Positions 1 through 11,795 of a DNA stretch of 60,000 bases are shown in pieces. Both the position numbers and the translations under genes were made by a program. Location of the stretch: positions 10,666,001 to 10,726,000 of the forward strand of contig OU612075.1 in the NCBI GenBank assembly GCA_914767715.1, read 5' to 3'. The notes under the pieces were generated by a model, which was not told where the DNA came from, did not search any database, and was given only the letters and a program-made list of their open reading frames with translations. The stretch is from Membranipora membranacea (lineage: Eukaryota > Bryozoa > Gymnolaemata > Cheilostomatida > Membraniporidae). The number at the start of each line of letters is the position of its first letter. The first letter of the stretch is position 1.

Positions 1-336
1 GCATTGGAGTCTGAGAACTTAGACTAGTCTGAAACATAAAGGTATTACTTGGAAAGTTGTCATGTCATATCTTGGAAGACAATCCTTTCCATTAGTAAAT
101 AATTGAAGACTATCGATTTATGCAGTTCGGACAAACCTTGGCCTGTTGTCAATTGAACAATGAAACAATCACAGATCTCAAAAATGTTTAATCATGGTTT
201 TTTATTCTAAATGCAATTCGAGATGATTGTCAATGTCTATATGAAGGTTGCAAGAGCAGCTTTGACTTTAAAGCTTTAAAAAAGCTTGAGTCGATGGGTG
301 TCTAATTGCCATTACAATTTCTTCAACCATTGGCAG
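1..336 (+). other. Intron of unit A before coiled-coil exon 2
   Basis: This non-coding stretch matches the intron that separates the two coiled-coil exons in unit B (about 7545-7877), including the AG at 335-336 that begins the next exon. The 5' part of unit A (RING, B-boxes, first coiled coil) lies outside the window. Confidence 0.7.
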
Positions 337-2405
337 ATTCAGCGAATCAGAAGAGAAGCAGAAGACCTGAAGACAGAATTTACAGACCATCTTAATGAGT
401 CAACTGAGAAAGTAGGCAAGTTTTCTGAGGAGATGCTGCTGAACACCACAGTTTTAGATGACCTGTATATCCACGGTTCTCATCTAGCAGATAGAAGAGC
501 AGACCAGCAGCTTCTAGAAGAGTTTGATGAGGTGTTTTCAAACCTTACACAAACAAATGACAACATGGAGTATGAGACAAAGGTTGCCCTCCAAACACCT
601 TATCTGCATACAGGTAATAAATTTGCATACAGGTATATTATATATTATTATAATGGAGTTGACTAATATATATATATATATGTATATGTGTGTATATACT
701 AATACCTGAGGGAGAAACTTCGAAAGCTGTCTCAGAATACTTTCGACAAAATAAAAAGATGTAGAGACATTGAAAAGTCTGGCTGGAGGCGTCTAGCTGA
801 TCTCGAAGCTCATACCGAGAACATCTATCAGGAAATTGATGCAATGGCTGAAAACATGGTGTGTTTTATTTTTATGCCTGATACGAGTCTTAGTGCTCAG
901 ACGGCTCCAATATGGGTTAGTGGCACAACATTCTCAACCACCCATTTCCACGGTGAAAATAGGTGGTTGATAATGTAATGCCACTACTTCGCATTGGAGT
1001 CTGAGAACTTTTACTAGTCTGAAATATAAAGATATTACTTGGAAAGTTGTCATGTCATATCTTGGAAGACAATCCTTTCCATTGGTAAATAATTTGAGAC
1101 TATCGATTTATACAGTTCGGACAAACCTTGGCCTGTTGTCAATTAAACAATGAAAAGAATCACAGATCTCAAACTTGTTTCTAATTACAATAAAAATTAA
1201 ATGATACCAAATTTTCATCATTGTTTTTTATTCTAAATGCAATTCGAGATGATTGTCAATGTCTATATGAAGGTTGCAAGAGCAACTTTGAGTTTAAGGC
1301 TTTAAAAAATCTTGAGTCGCTGGGTATCTAATTGCCATTTCCATTTCTTCAACCATTGGCAGATTCAGCGAATCAGAAGAGAAGCTGAAGACCTGAAGAC
1401 AGGATTTACAGACCATCTTAATGAGTCAACTGAGAAAGTAGGCAAGTTTTCTGAGGAGATGCTGCTGAACACAGATGACCTGTATATCTACTGTTCTCGA
1501 CAAGCAGATAGAAGAGCAGACCAACAGCTTCTAGAAGAGTTTGATGAGGTGTCTTCAAACCTTACACAAACAAATGACAACTTGTAGTATGAGAAACAGA
1601 TCACACTCAAAATACCCTATCGGCATACAGGTAAAATATTTGCCGTGAATTCCCCAAGGTCTCAATTTGTACCATCACCAACTATGCACATTATCTTAAT
1701 GGGAACTTTGGAAAAATTGATTAAAATTGATAAAGCCGACATATTGCATTTAATAAGAACAAAAACTGATTGCAGCGAACACACAAAATCTCATACCTTC
1801 TTCGATTAATTCTGTCATCATCCTACATCATCATTGATGCAGCACTAGTGACATTCTTAGAAGAAGAAGAGCTGTGTAAATATGCTCTGTCACCATCACC
1901 AGACCCAATCTGGACATGTGAACCACTGGAGGGGCCTTCAGGAGTAACAACAGATGTGTCAGGTTTCATCTATGTAGCTGATCTCCGTGACCCCATAATC
2001 AATATCTTCTCCCCGGAAGGTCAGTATTTATTGACAACCCAAGCTTTGTTTAACCGATTTTACCTGCTCTGTTATGGACTTGTTTGGGTCTTAAATTTGG
2101 TTGCAGCCTACTATGAGGGCCGATAGGCCTTTGTGATGATTGGACTTAGGAGAACTTTTTGGCCCAGTATAAATAAAGCACGACATTGTTTGATTTTTGT
2201 TAAATTTTTGTGTGAAAATATCTCTTAAACCTCACTATACCTAGTTTGGTTACTGTATGTATGTGAGAAGATAAAAGAACTGACTCATGAGAAGCTGCAG
2301 GAGTTTATAGATAGAAAAGCTAGGATCCTAGATATAGCTGTGAGAGATGGGAAGATGGTGTTAGCTTGTCAAGATGAGGGTGTTATGCTCTTCAATATGA
2401 GTTAG
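337..2405 (+). pseudogene. Unit A: rearranged TRIM/RBCC-NHL gene, 3' part only
   Basis: Coding pieces in order are coiled-coil exon 2 (337-613), a 5'-truncated coiled-coil exon 1 (709-858), a second coiled-coil exon 2 (1363-1630), the last part of the propeller exon (about 1836-2019) and the last exon (2263-2405). The CC2-CC1-CC2 order is abnormal and points to unequal recombination. The second CC2 has a 9-nt in-frame deletion and a TAG at 1585-1587. About 500 nt of the propeller exon are missing, with the junction near 1832-1838. The last exon lost its acceptor: TATGTAT replaces the TATGTAG of unit B at 2256-2262. The reading frame of the last exon is otherwise intact. The product, if any, could not have the normal propeller. 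The family role is inferred from B and C: a cytoplasmic E3 ubiquitin ligase of the TRIM type. Confidence 0.8.
666..697. repeat. (TA)n-rich microsatellite in unit A
   Basis: TA dinucleotides run from about 666 and decay into TGTATATG repeats. The same microsatellite is found at the same intron position in B (about 8206-8226), C (about 20049-20082), D (about 34352-34376) and E (about 42018-42060). In unit A the recombination junction at 707-709 lies about 10 nt beyond it. Confidence 0.85.
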
Positions 2406-2685
2406 TTATGAGCTAAACTAGACACTAGCTTTCAGCAGCGCTAGCACTTGCTTATTCACTGATATGTCAACAACTACTCAAAACTATGGAGCCGGGAACC
2501 AATGTTGTGTGATGAGTTAGTGTGATACGCTACTCCAACAATGTTGTGTACAAAGTGGCAACCATTTTGACGTGAAATACTTCACATACCCAATATTTCC
2601 TTGCAATCAATTAGGCAAATATTCTCTGATGATATTTATGATGATATCCCCCTCCCCTCTTCACATTACATTATAATATAGAACA

Positions 2686-3012
2686 GGAGTCAGGAGCGGT
2701 CTGATGGTTAAGGATGCGGACTTGTGATCTGGGAGGTCCAGGTTCAATTCCCGGCGCCGGCAGTCATTTCTGATCCGGTATTCGTAGGCCATTTATCCTA
2801 GCCAGGTCCTTGAGGAAGGGGACCAAAAATATCGGAGGTCCACTATTTGTTTGCGCACCCCATATACAGTAAAAAGATCCCCCTCTGCCACTTCGACAAA
2901 AATATTTTTGACGAATTCCAGCGGGCATTGGTATAGGGTGCAGCTTGAGTACCATGGGTCCCTGTACCTCTACTGTAGAGGAGTTACATTCTCCACAAAG
3001 ATGACATAGACT
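2686..3012 (+). mobile_element. SINE-2, tRNA-derived, copy in spacer A
   Basis: The element is 327 bp and is flanked by a perfect 12-bp target-site duplication, TAATATAGAACA, at 2674-2685 and 3013-3024. Its head has Pol III promoter boxes: an A box near GGTCTGATGGTTAAGG and a B box GGTTCAATTCCC. The tRNA-like part ends near 2762 and is followed by a non-tRNA body. The same insertion is found after B and F but not after C, D or E, so it entered an ancestor of the A/B/F spacer and spread by duplication of the spacer. Confidence 0.88.
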
Positions 3013-4204
3013 TAATATAGAACATACTTTTTATTTTACCCCATTAGAATTCAAACATGTTTATCGTATGCATATTATTTGAGGGCAATCAAACTTAGGC
3101 ATATTTCGCACCACTTGAAGTATTCAAAAATTTTTGTGAGTTTAGTTTGTGAGAGTACAGGTTCGGCTAGACACTTAGCTATGAAACGACAAGACTATAT
3201 TCAACCCCAATTCAGCCCTCATAATAAATGTATAATTTACAATAATGTATTACTCGTCTTAATCATTTGTTGATAGTATTTTAGTGATGAAATGGCAACA
3301 TTAATACATAGCCTACCTTGATCCTCGCCTTGCAAGCAGAGTCTGATACGCTTTTTTTCACTAAGTTGGTCAAAGTTTGTATAGTTCGGCAAATAATCGC
3401 CACAGTTTCCAGCTAGATTGACTACAATTAAGTTACGTTACCTGTGATGATGTTTAAAACTAGTAGGCTTTCACAACTATATACAAAGCTAGCAAGATTT
3501 GTTCTTGAGTTGCAATAAGCTATGATTTTTATCAGACCATCAGGAAAGCCTTCATTGTCCATTCAAAGTTAATTAATAAGAACAAGTATTGGCTATGAGT
3601 TTAGCTAGGTCCCAGCAAAGTTGCAAAAAGTAAGAGCGCGTATGAGTTGATCCTGGGATTTCATAAGACGACATTACTTAGCTTGAAATCTAAAATCATA
3701 GGAGTTGTTTACAATTGTTGTCACCAATTTGTAGCACTGTCCAATAATCCCTTCCCTGTTGTGAAGGAATTTAGGCTTTCCACCACAAAGAAACAAGCAA
3801 AATGTAGAGTTGTCAGCATAGATGCATGTAAAGAATCGCTATCACCGATGTTTCAAAGACAGCATACAAATTCTTTAGCCGGTAACCTCTGTCTTACTGC
3901 AAATTTAGCATTGAACCTTCTGAACCCGATAATGAATGAGTTTCTGTACATATATGTAAAGAGTTGGGCAATTTCATGATCAAGCCGAAGAAGATCAACT
4001 TTCAAAAATGATGCAAATCAATGAAAACACCTTTGCTTCAATAGCGTAGCGTCAGCCACATTAGTAGGTGCCTCATATCTTGTGGTCCATATGGTGTATT
4101 GGTGTATTAAGTCTATTTGACCGACCATGTATTGACTCTATAGGAGTTGTCTTAACAACATCAATGTGAGCACAACTCTTATCCACATAACATTCTGCCT
4201 ATCT

Positions 4205-4303
4205 ATTTCGATAACGGAGCTTGGATCTTTGATATTGCTTTAAGAGATGGGAAGATGGTATTAGTTTGTGAGAAATGGGTTGTCATGCTCTTCAACATGA
4301 GCC
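4205..4303 (+). pseudogene. Relic of the family's last exon in spacer A
   Basis: The sequence reads like the final propeller blade of the array genes (TTTGATATTGC then GAGATGGGAAGATGG and CATGCTCTTCAACATGAGCC). The usual stop is replaced by CAA. No upstream exon or acceptor is evident. It lies about 1.8 kb after the true last exon. The same relic is present in the spacers after B, C, E and F, so the spacer itself appears to descend from an old, mostly erased unit. Confidence 0.75.
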
Positions 4304-4942
4304 AAATAGTGTTAACTATCAACTTAACAAGACAAAAGCTGCCTGTCAACGAATGGGTACTAACATCTCTTTAATTCCTAATCCAATACCTGTGAAAATG
4401 AATTGTCACAAGACTATGATGCAGTCAGAGGTTCATAGCCATAATTCAAACCAAGTGATCAGAGGGTTTATTAAAATGATCATAATAGATGGTTTGAGGT
4501 TTGGCTCATAATTCTACGTTGCTGTGGTTGTCATTGTTGTCATTATGACTCCTAAAATTTTTTATATGTGATTGGATGGCATCAAATGCCACTGATTGAA
4601 AAGATCTTCGCATGTGTCTATCCAATAAAGTGTTGGTAACACATTTCATGAATTGAGTTGTCACTACCAACTCAGAGCAGGATGAGTGTTTCTTGTGGTC
4701 AAAGTCTAGACAATCATGATGGCCCTGATATACTTGATTTTCACTCCAATTGAACCCCTTATTTTTCTGTTGATCGTCGCTAAATGATGATGAATTCTAA
4801 GAATTTACAGATGCCGAGAGTTACTTGTAAATGAAAATATATACTATATAACATACATCATATTTTTTGGATAATTGCTTCAAATAATGACTAATGATCA
4901 GTTCTGAACACCTAACATCGAAAAAATTAAAATATTGGTTCG

Positions 4943-5466
4943 CCAGTGCTGCTGCAAAACTTTGCATCTCAAAAGTACAAGTGGAAACAAGGAAGAGTGG
5001 TAGATCAGCTGTCGAATCGTTCTTACCTAGTTTCAAACAGCAGTACAAATAAGGCAGTAAGAATAAATCGTGCAGACCTGCGTCCTATAGCTGAACCTGA
5101 GTCGGACCAGACCGAAGAGGGAGCTCCAGTCAGTGGCAGGAAATACACCAACAGGAGGTACTCCATTGGTGAGTACATCAGCAGAATGTCCACCAGCAAC
5201 AAGTACATCAGCAAAAGTACACCAACTAAAGCAGCTCCAAACCTCCTTGCTACATTAACCAATCGCTTAATATCATTCTGATATTCAGTCCATTACACAA
5301 TCATTTTCATTATCTGAATAGTATTATACTTGTTTAGTTCTGTTGTTTTGTGTACAATTTTCATCAAGTGTGTTAATACATCGCGTCACTATTTATTTGT
5401 TTTGTTTCGTATTTGTGTATCTTTATCATCATTTGCCTCATCTTGCTAAAGGTTTAATAAGGGAGA
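4943..5466 (+). mobile_element. Ty3/Gypsy remnant, C-terminal end of pol and 3' region
   Basis: From about 4946 the sequence matches the end of the longer Gypsy remnant at 14587-14890: the region after the integrase core, with a KYKWKQGRVVDQLS motif. Non-coding sequence follows up to a polypurine stretch (AAGGGAGA, about 5459-5466). The 5' boundary at about 4943 is a deletion junction shared with the end of the window (about 59985). No complete gene is left. Confidence 0.7.
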
Positions 5467-5679
5467 TGTTGATTGTATGATGGATGCATGAGTTTGTATA
5501 CATGTTGTCACTCTTTTATTCATCTCAGTCATAGTAGTCAATCTGTTTTTGTAGATGTTAGAAGCCTAGAGTGGACCTTAAATATAATACATAGAACTTA
5601 CACAGTGGCAGACCAGATCAGAAATATCATTGTTTTGCTTTACCAGTTTTTTTACAGCCTGCATTGTTATGCAATCACA
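5467..5679 (+). mobile_element. Putative Gypsy 3' LTR upstream of unit B
   Basis: A segment of about 213 bp starts TGTTGATTG directly after a polypurine tract and ends CAATCACA, giving short inverted TG...CA ends. A related copy lies at 17177-17392 upstream of unit C. No second LTR is visible, so the boundaries are inferred. It ends 233 bp before the unit B start codon and could supply promoter sequence (it holds an AAATATAATA stretch). Confidence 0.5.
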
Positions 5680-5912
5680 CCTGATAAACATGAAGATGGT
5701 TTAGGGTGAATCAATGGAACCAATTCATTGAGGTATTTGTAATCAATATCAAACGAAGCTCCTTTAAAAGCGACTGTGTTTGCAGTTGTCAATATCTGTC
5801 AATGAGCTAATAGTTATTAGCATAGAAGTGGTCAAAAGGAAATCGTTATCTCAGCACAATCAACAGTCTCAGATTGTCAAATATCAGATTGTGTAGTAGT
5901 AGGTGTCTAAAT
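5680..5912 (+). promoter_or_regulatory. 5' flank of unit B, probable promoter and 5' UTR
   Basis: This stretch is shared almost unchanged with the flank of unit C (17393-17622). It differs completely from the TATA-containing flank of units D, E and F. A weak TATA-like TTTAAAAG lies near 5762. No transcription start can be fixed. Confidence 0.35.
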
Positions 5913-8900
5913 ATGGCTACAGCGGCAAGGCTTACGGAACCAAAACCATTGGAATATATAAAGGTAACAGTAACCAGAGAGACAGCCTGTGGATTCTGTG
6001 GTCTGACATTATATGAGATACAGGAACCAAGAGCTCTACCCTGTGGTCACAGTCAATGTACTGAGTGTATCCATGTCAACTATCAGAATAAGGAGATAGA
6101 GTGCAAAGTCTGCAGGTAAGGCCATAAGAGTCAAAACCTCCAAAATAAGTTTTGTGTTGGAATCGTTTGGTGGTGCCAAGGCGCTTGTTTTTTATTTGAT
6201 ATTGTCATTGCTAGGCATAACAATATCCTTCACTTAAAGTAGGTTTTGTTGCAGATGCATTGCACACAGGAAGTCCAGCAAATGATCCTCACAAAACAGC
6301 ATCTAAAGTCTAAACCAATGATATATTTATAGGGAAACCTTCAAAGATGTAGACATCAGAGCACTACCCACAATTCCTGAGCACCTTGTACAGGAAGCGT
6401 TGGCCGATACAGAGTTGGGATTACCAACAGCAGGAAGAGAATGTTATCGATGTGAGGATGAGAAAGTGAAGGCTGTGGTCTGCTGTGCTGACTGTAAGAA
6501 AAGGTTCTGTCACCAACATGCTGAGGTAGGGACCCATCAACTGCAAGTCAGTATAGAAATATGTACGAATTTGTTGGTCTTGTGAAACTCATAAATACAA
6601 CTACAATACCCGACACTCTTTGATTAGTTGGGTAGCCTAATGGATAAGTTGAATTTTTATATCGGAATATGAATTTTCATCCTAGTTCTGAGTTTAAAAT
6701 AATCACATACCTGAACAAATTAATTATATAATACCTTATAATTCGATGAGATGGTATTATGTATTTATTTATACAGGAGCACTTGTTCCATGTCAGCGAT
6801 CATGTACTTCTGCCAATAGAAGACAACCTGACTGAAGAAAGATACGAGATAAAAAGATGTCAAACGCACAAAAAGTTTGCGCTTGATGAGATTTGCAGGC
6901 ATTGCAAACAGCAGTTTTGTAGCAGATGTGACATTAGGGGAAGATGTATTGCTTTAAACGCAGAGAGAGATGAAAGTGAGTTTGCTAAGCAAGGTTGATA
7001 TGGAACTATTAGAATTTGATTGTTACCGGTCATGTTTGATTGATTGATTGTTAGTTTTGAGTAGACGCTAGGCCTGGTTATAGGCGAAAATGAAGAGAAA
7101 CTAACGCCTTCACAGATTCAGTTTTCTGTTTCTGGTAATAAAGTCCCGTGCGGAAATAAAAACCCTCAGAAACAACGCTGTACTTTGAGTTGTTACATGC
7201 TTTTCATTTTAGGCCAAGGTCATGAGGTTGTCCCACTTAAAGATGTGACCGAAGAAATGAGGGAGAAACTTCGAAAGCTGTCTCAGAATACTTTCGACAA
7301 AATAAAAAGATGTAGAGACATTGAAAAGTCTGGCTGGAGGCGTCTAGCTGATCTCGAAGCTCATACCGAGAACATCCATCAGGAGATTGATGAAATGGCT
7401 GAAAACATGGTGTGTTTTATTTTTATGCCTGATACTAGTCTTAGTGCTCAGACGGCTCCAATATGGGTTAGTGGCACAACATTATCAACCAACCATTTCC
7501 ACGGTGAAAATGGGTGGTTGATAATGTAATGCCACTACTTCGCATTGGAGTCTGAGAACTTAGACTAGTCTGAAACATAAAGATATTACTTGGAAAGTTG
7601 TCATGTCATATCTTGGAAGACAATCCTTTCCATTAGTAAATAATTGAAGACTATCGATTTATGCAGTTCGGACAAACCTTGGCCTGTTGTCAATTGAACA
7701 ATGAAACAATCACAGATCTCAAAATTGTTTAATCTTGGTTTTTTGTTCTAAATGCAATTCGAGATGATTGTCAATGTCTATATGAAGGTTGCAAGAGCAG
7801 CTTTGACTTTAAGGCTTTAAAAAAGCTTGAGTCGATGGGTGTCTAATTGCCATTACAATTTCTTCAACCATTGGCAGATTCAGCGAATCAGAAGAGAAGC
7901 AGAAGACCTGAAGACAGAATTTACAGACCATCTCAGTGAGTCAACTGAGAAAGTATGCAAGTTTTCTGAGGAGATGCTGCTGAACACCACAGTTCTAGAT
8001 GACCTGTATATCCACGGTTCTCATCTAGCAGATAGAAGAGCAGACCAGCAGCTTCTAGAAGAGTTTGATGAGGTGCCTTCAAACCTTACACAAACAAATG
8101 ACAACATGGAGTATGAGACAAAGGTTGCCCTCAAAACACCTTATCTGCATACAGGTAATAAGTTTGCATACAGGTATATTATATATTATTATAATGGAGT
8201 TGACTAATATATATATATATATATGTATATGCTAATACCTGCACATACGGGGCAATGACCACAATGACCAAGGGGTAAATAACCGAAACGAAGGAAATAT
8301 TAGATGGCATAAAGCGATAGAGCTGGATTAATGGATTAAACTGATATTATGTTCCTTCCTGTTTTAGTGTTTGGGTCTAGATCCTTTAGGGGTAGGAGGT
8401 AGCTCAGTTGGTTAGAGCGCCGTCTTCAACATGAAGATGATGAAGGTCGTGGGTTCGAATCCCACTGCAGTCTTTTGACTACTGGGGTTAGGTTGGCCCC
8501 AAGGTGTGCTCCGACCTGCCTGCTGACTGAGAACAAAAATGGCGCAGACATTGCAGCCTTGCCATTAAGGCAAAAAAATATTTCCCCGCCCATCCTTCGG
8601 GATGTGGGTGTGATATGACATCCGAATTTAATCAACCTTTTAATCAACATTTAGGAATATGTAGACATGACCAGGGAAATTGGAACCAGTTTGTGAACAA
8701 AGTTAGAACTAGAAACTAAAAGTACAAATGGATGGTAGCACGCTGTCCACATGTGACTGTAGGGATAAGCTTACACATGTTTATAATGATAGTAGTCGAA
8801 AACTTTTTAATCACCAGTTTGATTGTTTTTTTCCAGGTCCAGGCTCAGTGAATTTGAATGGAGAAATGGGATTCCTACCAACAGCCATAACACATGTAAA

Positions 8901-9893
8901 GCAAGAGAAAACATGTGATGGCTGCTTTGGGGTTAGCTGGACGCACGACAACAGAATACTTTGCACCACAAGAGTCGGCCTTGAGATTAGAGACCCTGTT
9001 GACTTGAAACTACAGAAGCAACACCTAAATAATAACTACAGATATTCCTCTGCTACTCTTTGTGGAAGCAAACTGTTTATAACGGGCTTTTCATCTGACT
9101 TTAAGAAACACACAACCTTTTCCGGATCACTCGAGCAACCTACTCGTTCTATATTCCACAGTCAAGTCACTGTTAGACCAGTCCCTCCTACCCGAGTGGC
9201 AGTAAACAAAGACCATTTAGTGATCATTGACCACGCCATTAACCTTTTAAAATTCTTTTCAACTATTAAAGAAGAGCACCGGTTTGACATTCAGCTGCCA
9301 GAAGGACTGCTCCCACATAGACTTCATCTCACATCTGATGCAGCACTAGTGACTTTCTATGGAGAAGGGAAGCTGAGAAAATATGCTCTGTCACCATCAC
9401 CAGACCCAATCTGGACATGTGAGGGGCTGGAGGTGCCTTCAGGAGTAACAACAGATGAGTCAGGTTGCATCTATGTAGCTTATCTGCATGACCCCATAAT
9501 CAATATCTTCTCCCCGGAAGGTCAGTATTTATTGACAACCCAAGCTTTGTTTAACCTGCTCCGTTATGGACTTGTTTGGGTCTTAAATTTGGTTGTAGCC
9601 TACTATGAGGGCCGATAGGCCTTTGTGATGATTGGACTTGGGAGAACTTTTTGGCCCAGTATAAAGCACGACAATGTTTGATTTTTGTTAAATTTGTGTG
9701 TAAAAATATCTCCTGAACCTCACTATACCTAGTGTGGTTACTGTATGTAGGTGAGAAGATAAAAGAACTGACTCATGAGAAGCTGCAGGAGTTTATAGAT
9801 AGAAAAGCTAGGATCCTAGATATAGCTGTGAGAGATGGGAAGATGGTGTTAGCTTGTCAAAATGAGGGTGTTATGCTCTTCAATATGAGTTAG
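5913..9893 (+). CDS. Unit B: intact TRIM-type RING/B-box/coiled-coil/NHL-like propeller protein, 637 aa
   Basis: The predicted exons are 5913-6115, 6333-6525, 6777-6993, 7213-7409, 7878-8154, 8837-9520 and 9751-9893. Phases join exactly, giving 1914 nt with the stop. Residues 1-68 form a complete C3HC4 RING (C26, C29, C44, H46, C49, C52, C64, C67). Residues about 69-132 hold B-box 1 (CYRC...CHQH), and about 133-204 a type 2 B-box (CQTH...CRHC...CSRC). Residues 205-362 are charged coiled coil, and 363-637 a beta-propeller with NHL-like blades ending ILDIAVRDGK...GVMLFNMS. Known TRIM proteins of this layout are E3 ubiquitin ligases that oligomerise through the coiled coil and bind partners with the propeller. 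The start ATG is the first that gives the conserved MATA terminus. An alternative exon 3 donor at 6975/6976 (GTGAGT) is in phase and would remove 6 residues. No lesion was found. Confidence 0.88.
8391..8648 (+). mobile_element. SINE-1, tRNA-derived, copy in unit B
   Basis: The tRNA-like head has an A box TAGCTCAGTTGG and a B box GGTTCGAATCC, and is followed by a conserved body ending near TAATCAACA. Flanks read TTTAGGG and TTTAGGA, a decayed form of the 7-bp duplication that is perfect in C, D and E. It lies in the intron before the propeller exon. It is not a tRNA gene: the acceptor stem does not close and a long non-tRNA tail follows. Confidence 0.82.
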
Positions 9894-10173
9894 TTATGAG
9901 ATAAACTAGACACTAGCTTTCAGCAGCGCTAGCACTTGCTTATTCACTGATATGTCAACAACTACTCAATACTATGGAGCCGGGAACCAATGTTGTGTGA
10001 TGAGTTAGTGTGATACGCTACGCCAACAATGTTGTGTACAAAGTGGCAACCATTTTGACGTGAAATACTTCACATACCCAATATTTCCTTGCAATCAATT
10101 AGGCAAATATTCTCTGATGATATTTATGATGATGTCCCCCTCCCCTCTTCACATTACATTATAATATAGAACA

Positions 10174-10500
10174 GGAGTCAGGAGCAGTCTGATGGTTAAG
10201 GATGCGGACTTGTGATCTGTGAGGTCCAGGTTCAATTCCCGGCGCCGGCAGTCATTTCTGATTCGGTATTCGTAGGCCATTTATCCTAGCCAGGTCCTTG
10301 AGGAAGGGGACTAAAAATATCGGAGGTCCACTGTTTGTTTGCGCACCCCATATACAGCAAAAAGATCCCCCTCTGCCACTTCGACAAAAATAGTTTTCAC
10401 GAATTCCGGCGGGCAATGGTATATGGTGCGGCTTGAGTACCACGGGTCCCTGTACCTGTACTGTAGAGGAGTTACATTCTCCACAAAGATGACCTAGACT
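10174..10500 (+). mobile_element. SINE-2, copy in spacer B
   Basis: It is 327 bp with the same 12-bp duplication TAATATAGAACA at 10162-10173 and 10501-10512. It is collinear with the copy at 2686-3012, at the same place in the spacer. Confidence 0.88.
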
Positions 10501-11697
10501 TAATATAGAACATACTTTTTATTTTACCCCATTAGAATTCAAACATGTTTATCGTATGCATATAATTTGAGGGCAATCAAACTTAGGCATATTTCGCACC
10601 ACTTGAAGTATTTAAAAAATTTTGTGAGTTTAGTTTGTGAGAGTACAATTTCGGCTAGACACTTAGCTATGAAACGACAAGACTATATTCAACCCCAATT
10701 CAGCCCTCATAATAAATGTATAATTTACAATAATGTATTACTCGTCTCAATCATTTGTTGATAGTATTTTAGTGATGAAATGGCAACATTAATACATAGC
10801 CTACCTTGATCCTCGCCTTGGAAGCAGAGTCTGATACGCTTTGCTTCACTTAGTTGGTCAAAGTTTGTATAGTTCAGCAAATAATCGCCACAGTTACCAG
10901 CTAGATCTACTACAATTTAGTTATGTTACCTGTGATGATGTTTTAAAACTAGTAGGCTTTCACAAATATATGCAAAGCTAGCAAGATTTGTTCTTGAGTT
11001 GCATTAAGCTATGATTTTTATCAGCCCATCAGGAAAGCCTTCATTGTTCATTCGAAGTCCATTAATAAAAACAAGTATTGGCTATGAGTTTAGCTATGTC
11101 CCAGCAAAGTTGCAAAAAGTAAGAGCGCATATGAGTTGATCCCGGCCTTTCAAATGACAACATTACTTAGCTTGAAATCTAAAATCATAGGAGTTATTTA
11201 CAATTGTTGTCACCAATTTGTAGCACTGTCCAAAAATCCCATCCCCGTTGTAAAGGAATTTAGGCTTTCCACCACAAAGAAACAAGCAAAATGTTGAGTT
11301 GTCAGCATAGATGCATGTAAGTAATTGCTATCACCGATGGTTCAAAGACAACATACAAATTCTTTAGCCAGTTACCTCTGCCTTACTGCAAATTTAGCAT
11401 TGAACCTTCTGAACCCGATAATGAACGAGCTTCTGTACATATATGTAAAGAGTTTTGCAAATTTCATAATCAAGTCGAAGAAGATCAACTTTCAAAAATG
11501 ATGCAAATCAATGAAAACACCTTTGCGTCAATAGTGTAGCGTCAGCCACATCAGTAAGTGCCTCATTTCTTGTGGTCCATATGGTGTATTGGTGTTTTAA
11601 GTCTATTTGACTGACCATGTATTGACTCTATAGGAGTTGTCTTAACAACATCAATGTGGGCACAACTCTTATCCATGTAACATTCTGCCTATATCTA

Positions 11698-11795
11698 TTT
11701 CGATAACGGAGCTTGGATCTTTGATATTGCTGTAAGAGATGGGAAGATGGTGTTAGTTTGTGAGAAATGGGTTGTCATGCTCTTCAACATGAGCC
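11698..11795 (+). pseudogene. Relic of the family's last exon in spacer B
   Basis: It has the same decayed last-blade sequence as at 4205-4303 (GCTGTAAGAGATGGGAAGAT, then CATGCTCTTCAACATGAGCC). There is no stop at the normal position and no upstream exons. Confidence 0.75.

Larger units (their letters stand above)
2406..4945 (+). other. Spacer A-B
   Basis: This non-coding spacer is closely similar to the spacers after B (9894 onward) and after F (56958 onward). It holds a SINE (2686-3012) and a decayed last-exon copy (about 4205-4303). Short open frames here have no family match and differ between the spacer copies, so they are not called genes. Confidence 0.7.

Noticed and set aside
2693-2762. 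A tRNA gene in spacer A
   Set aside because: It is the head of a 327-bp SINE with a 12-bp target duplication.
8395-8470. A tRNA gene in the intron of unit B (and at C, D, E)
   Set aside because: The A and B boxes are good, but the acceptor stem does not close, a long conserved non-tRNA tail follows, and target duplications flank it: a tRNA-derived SINE.
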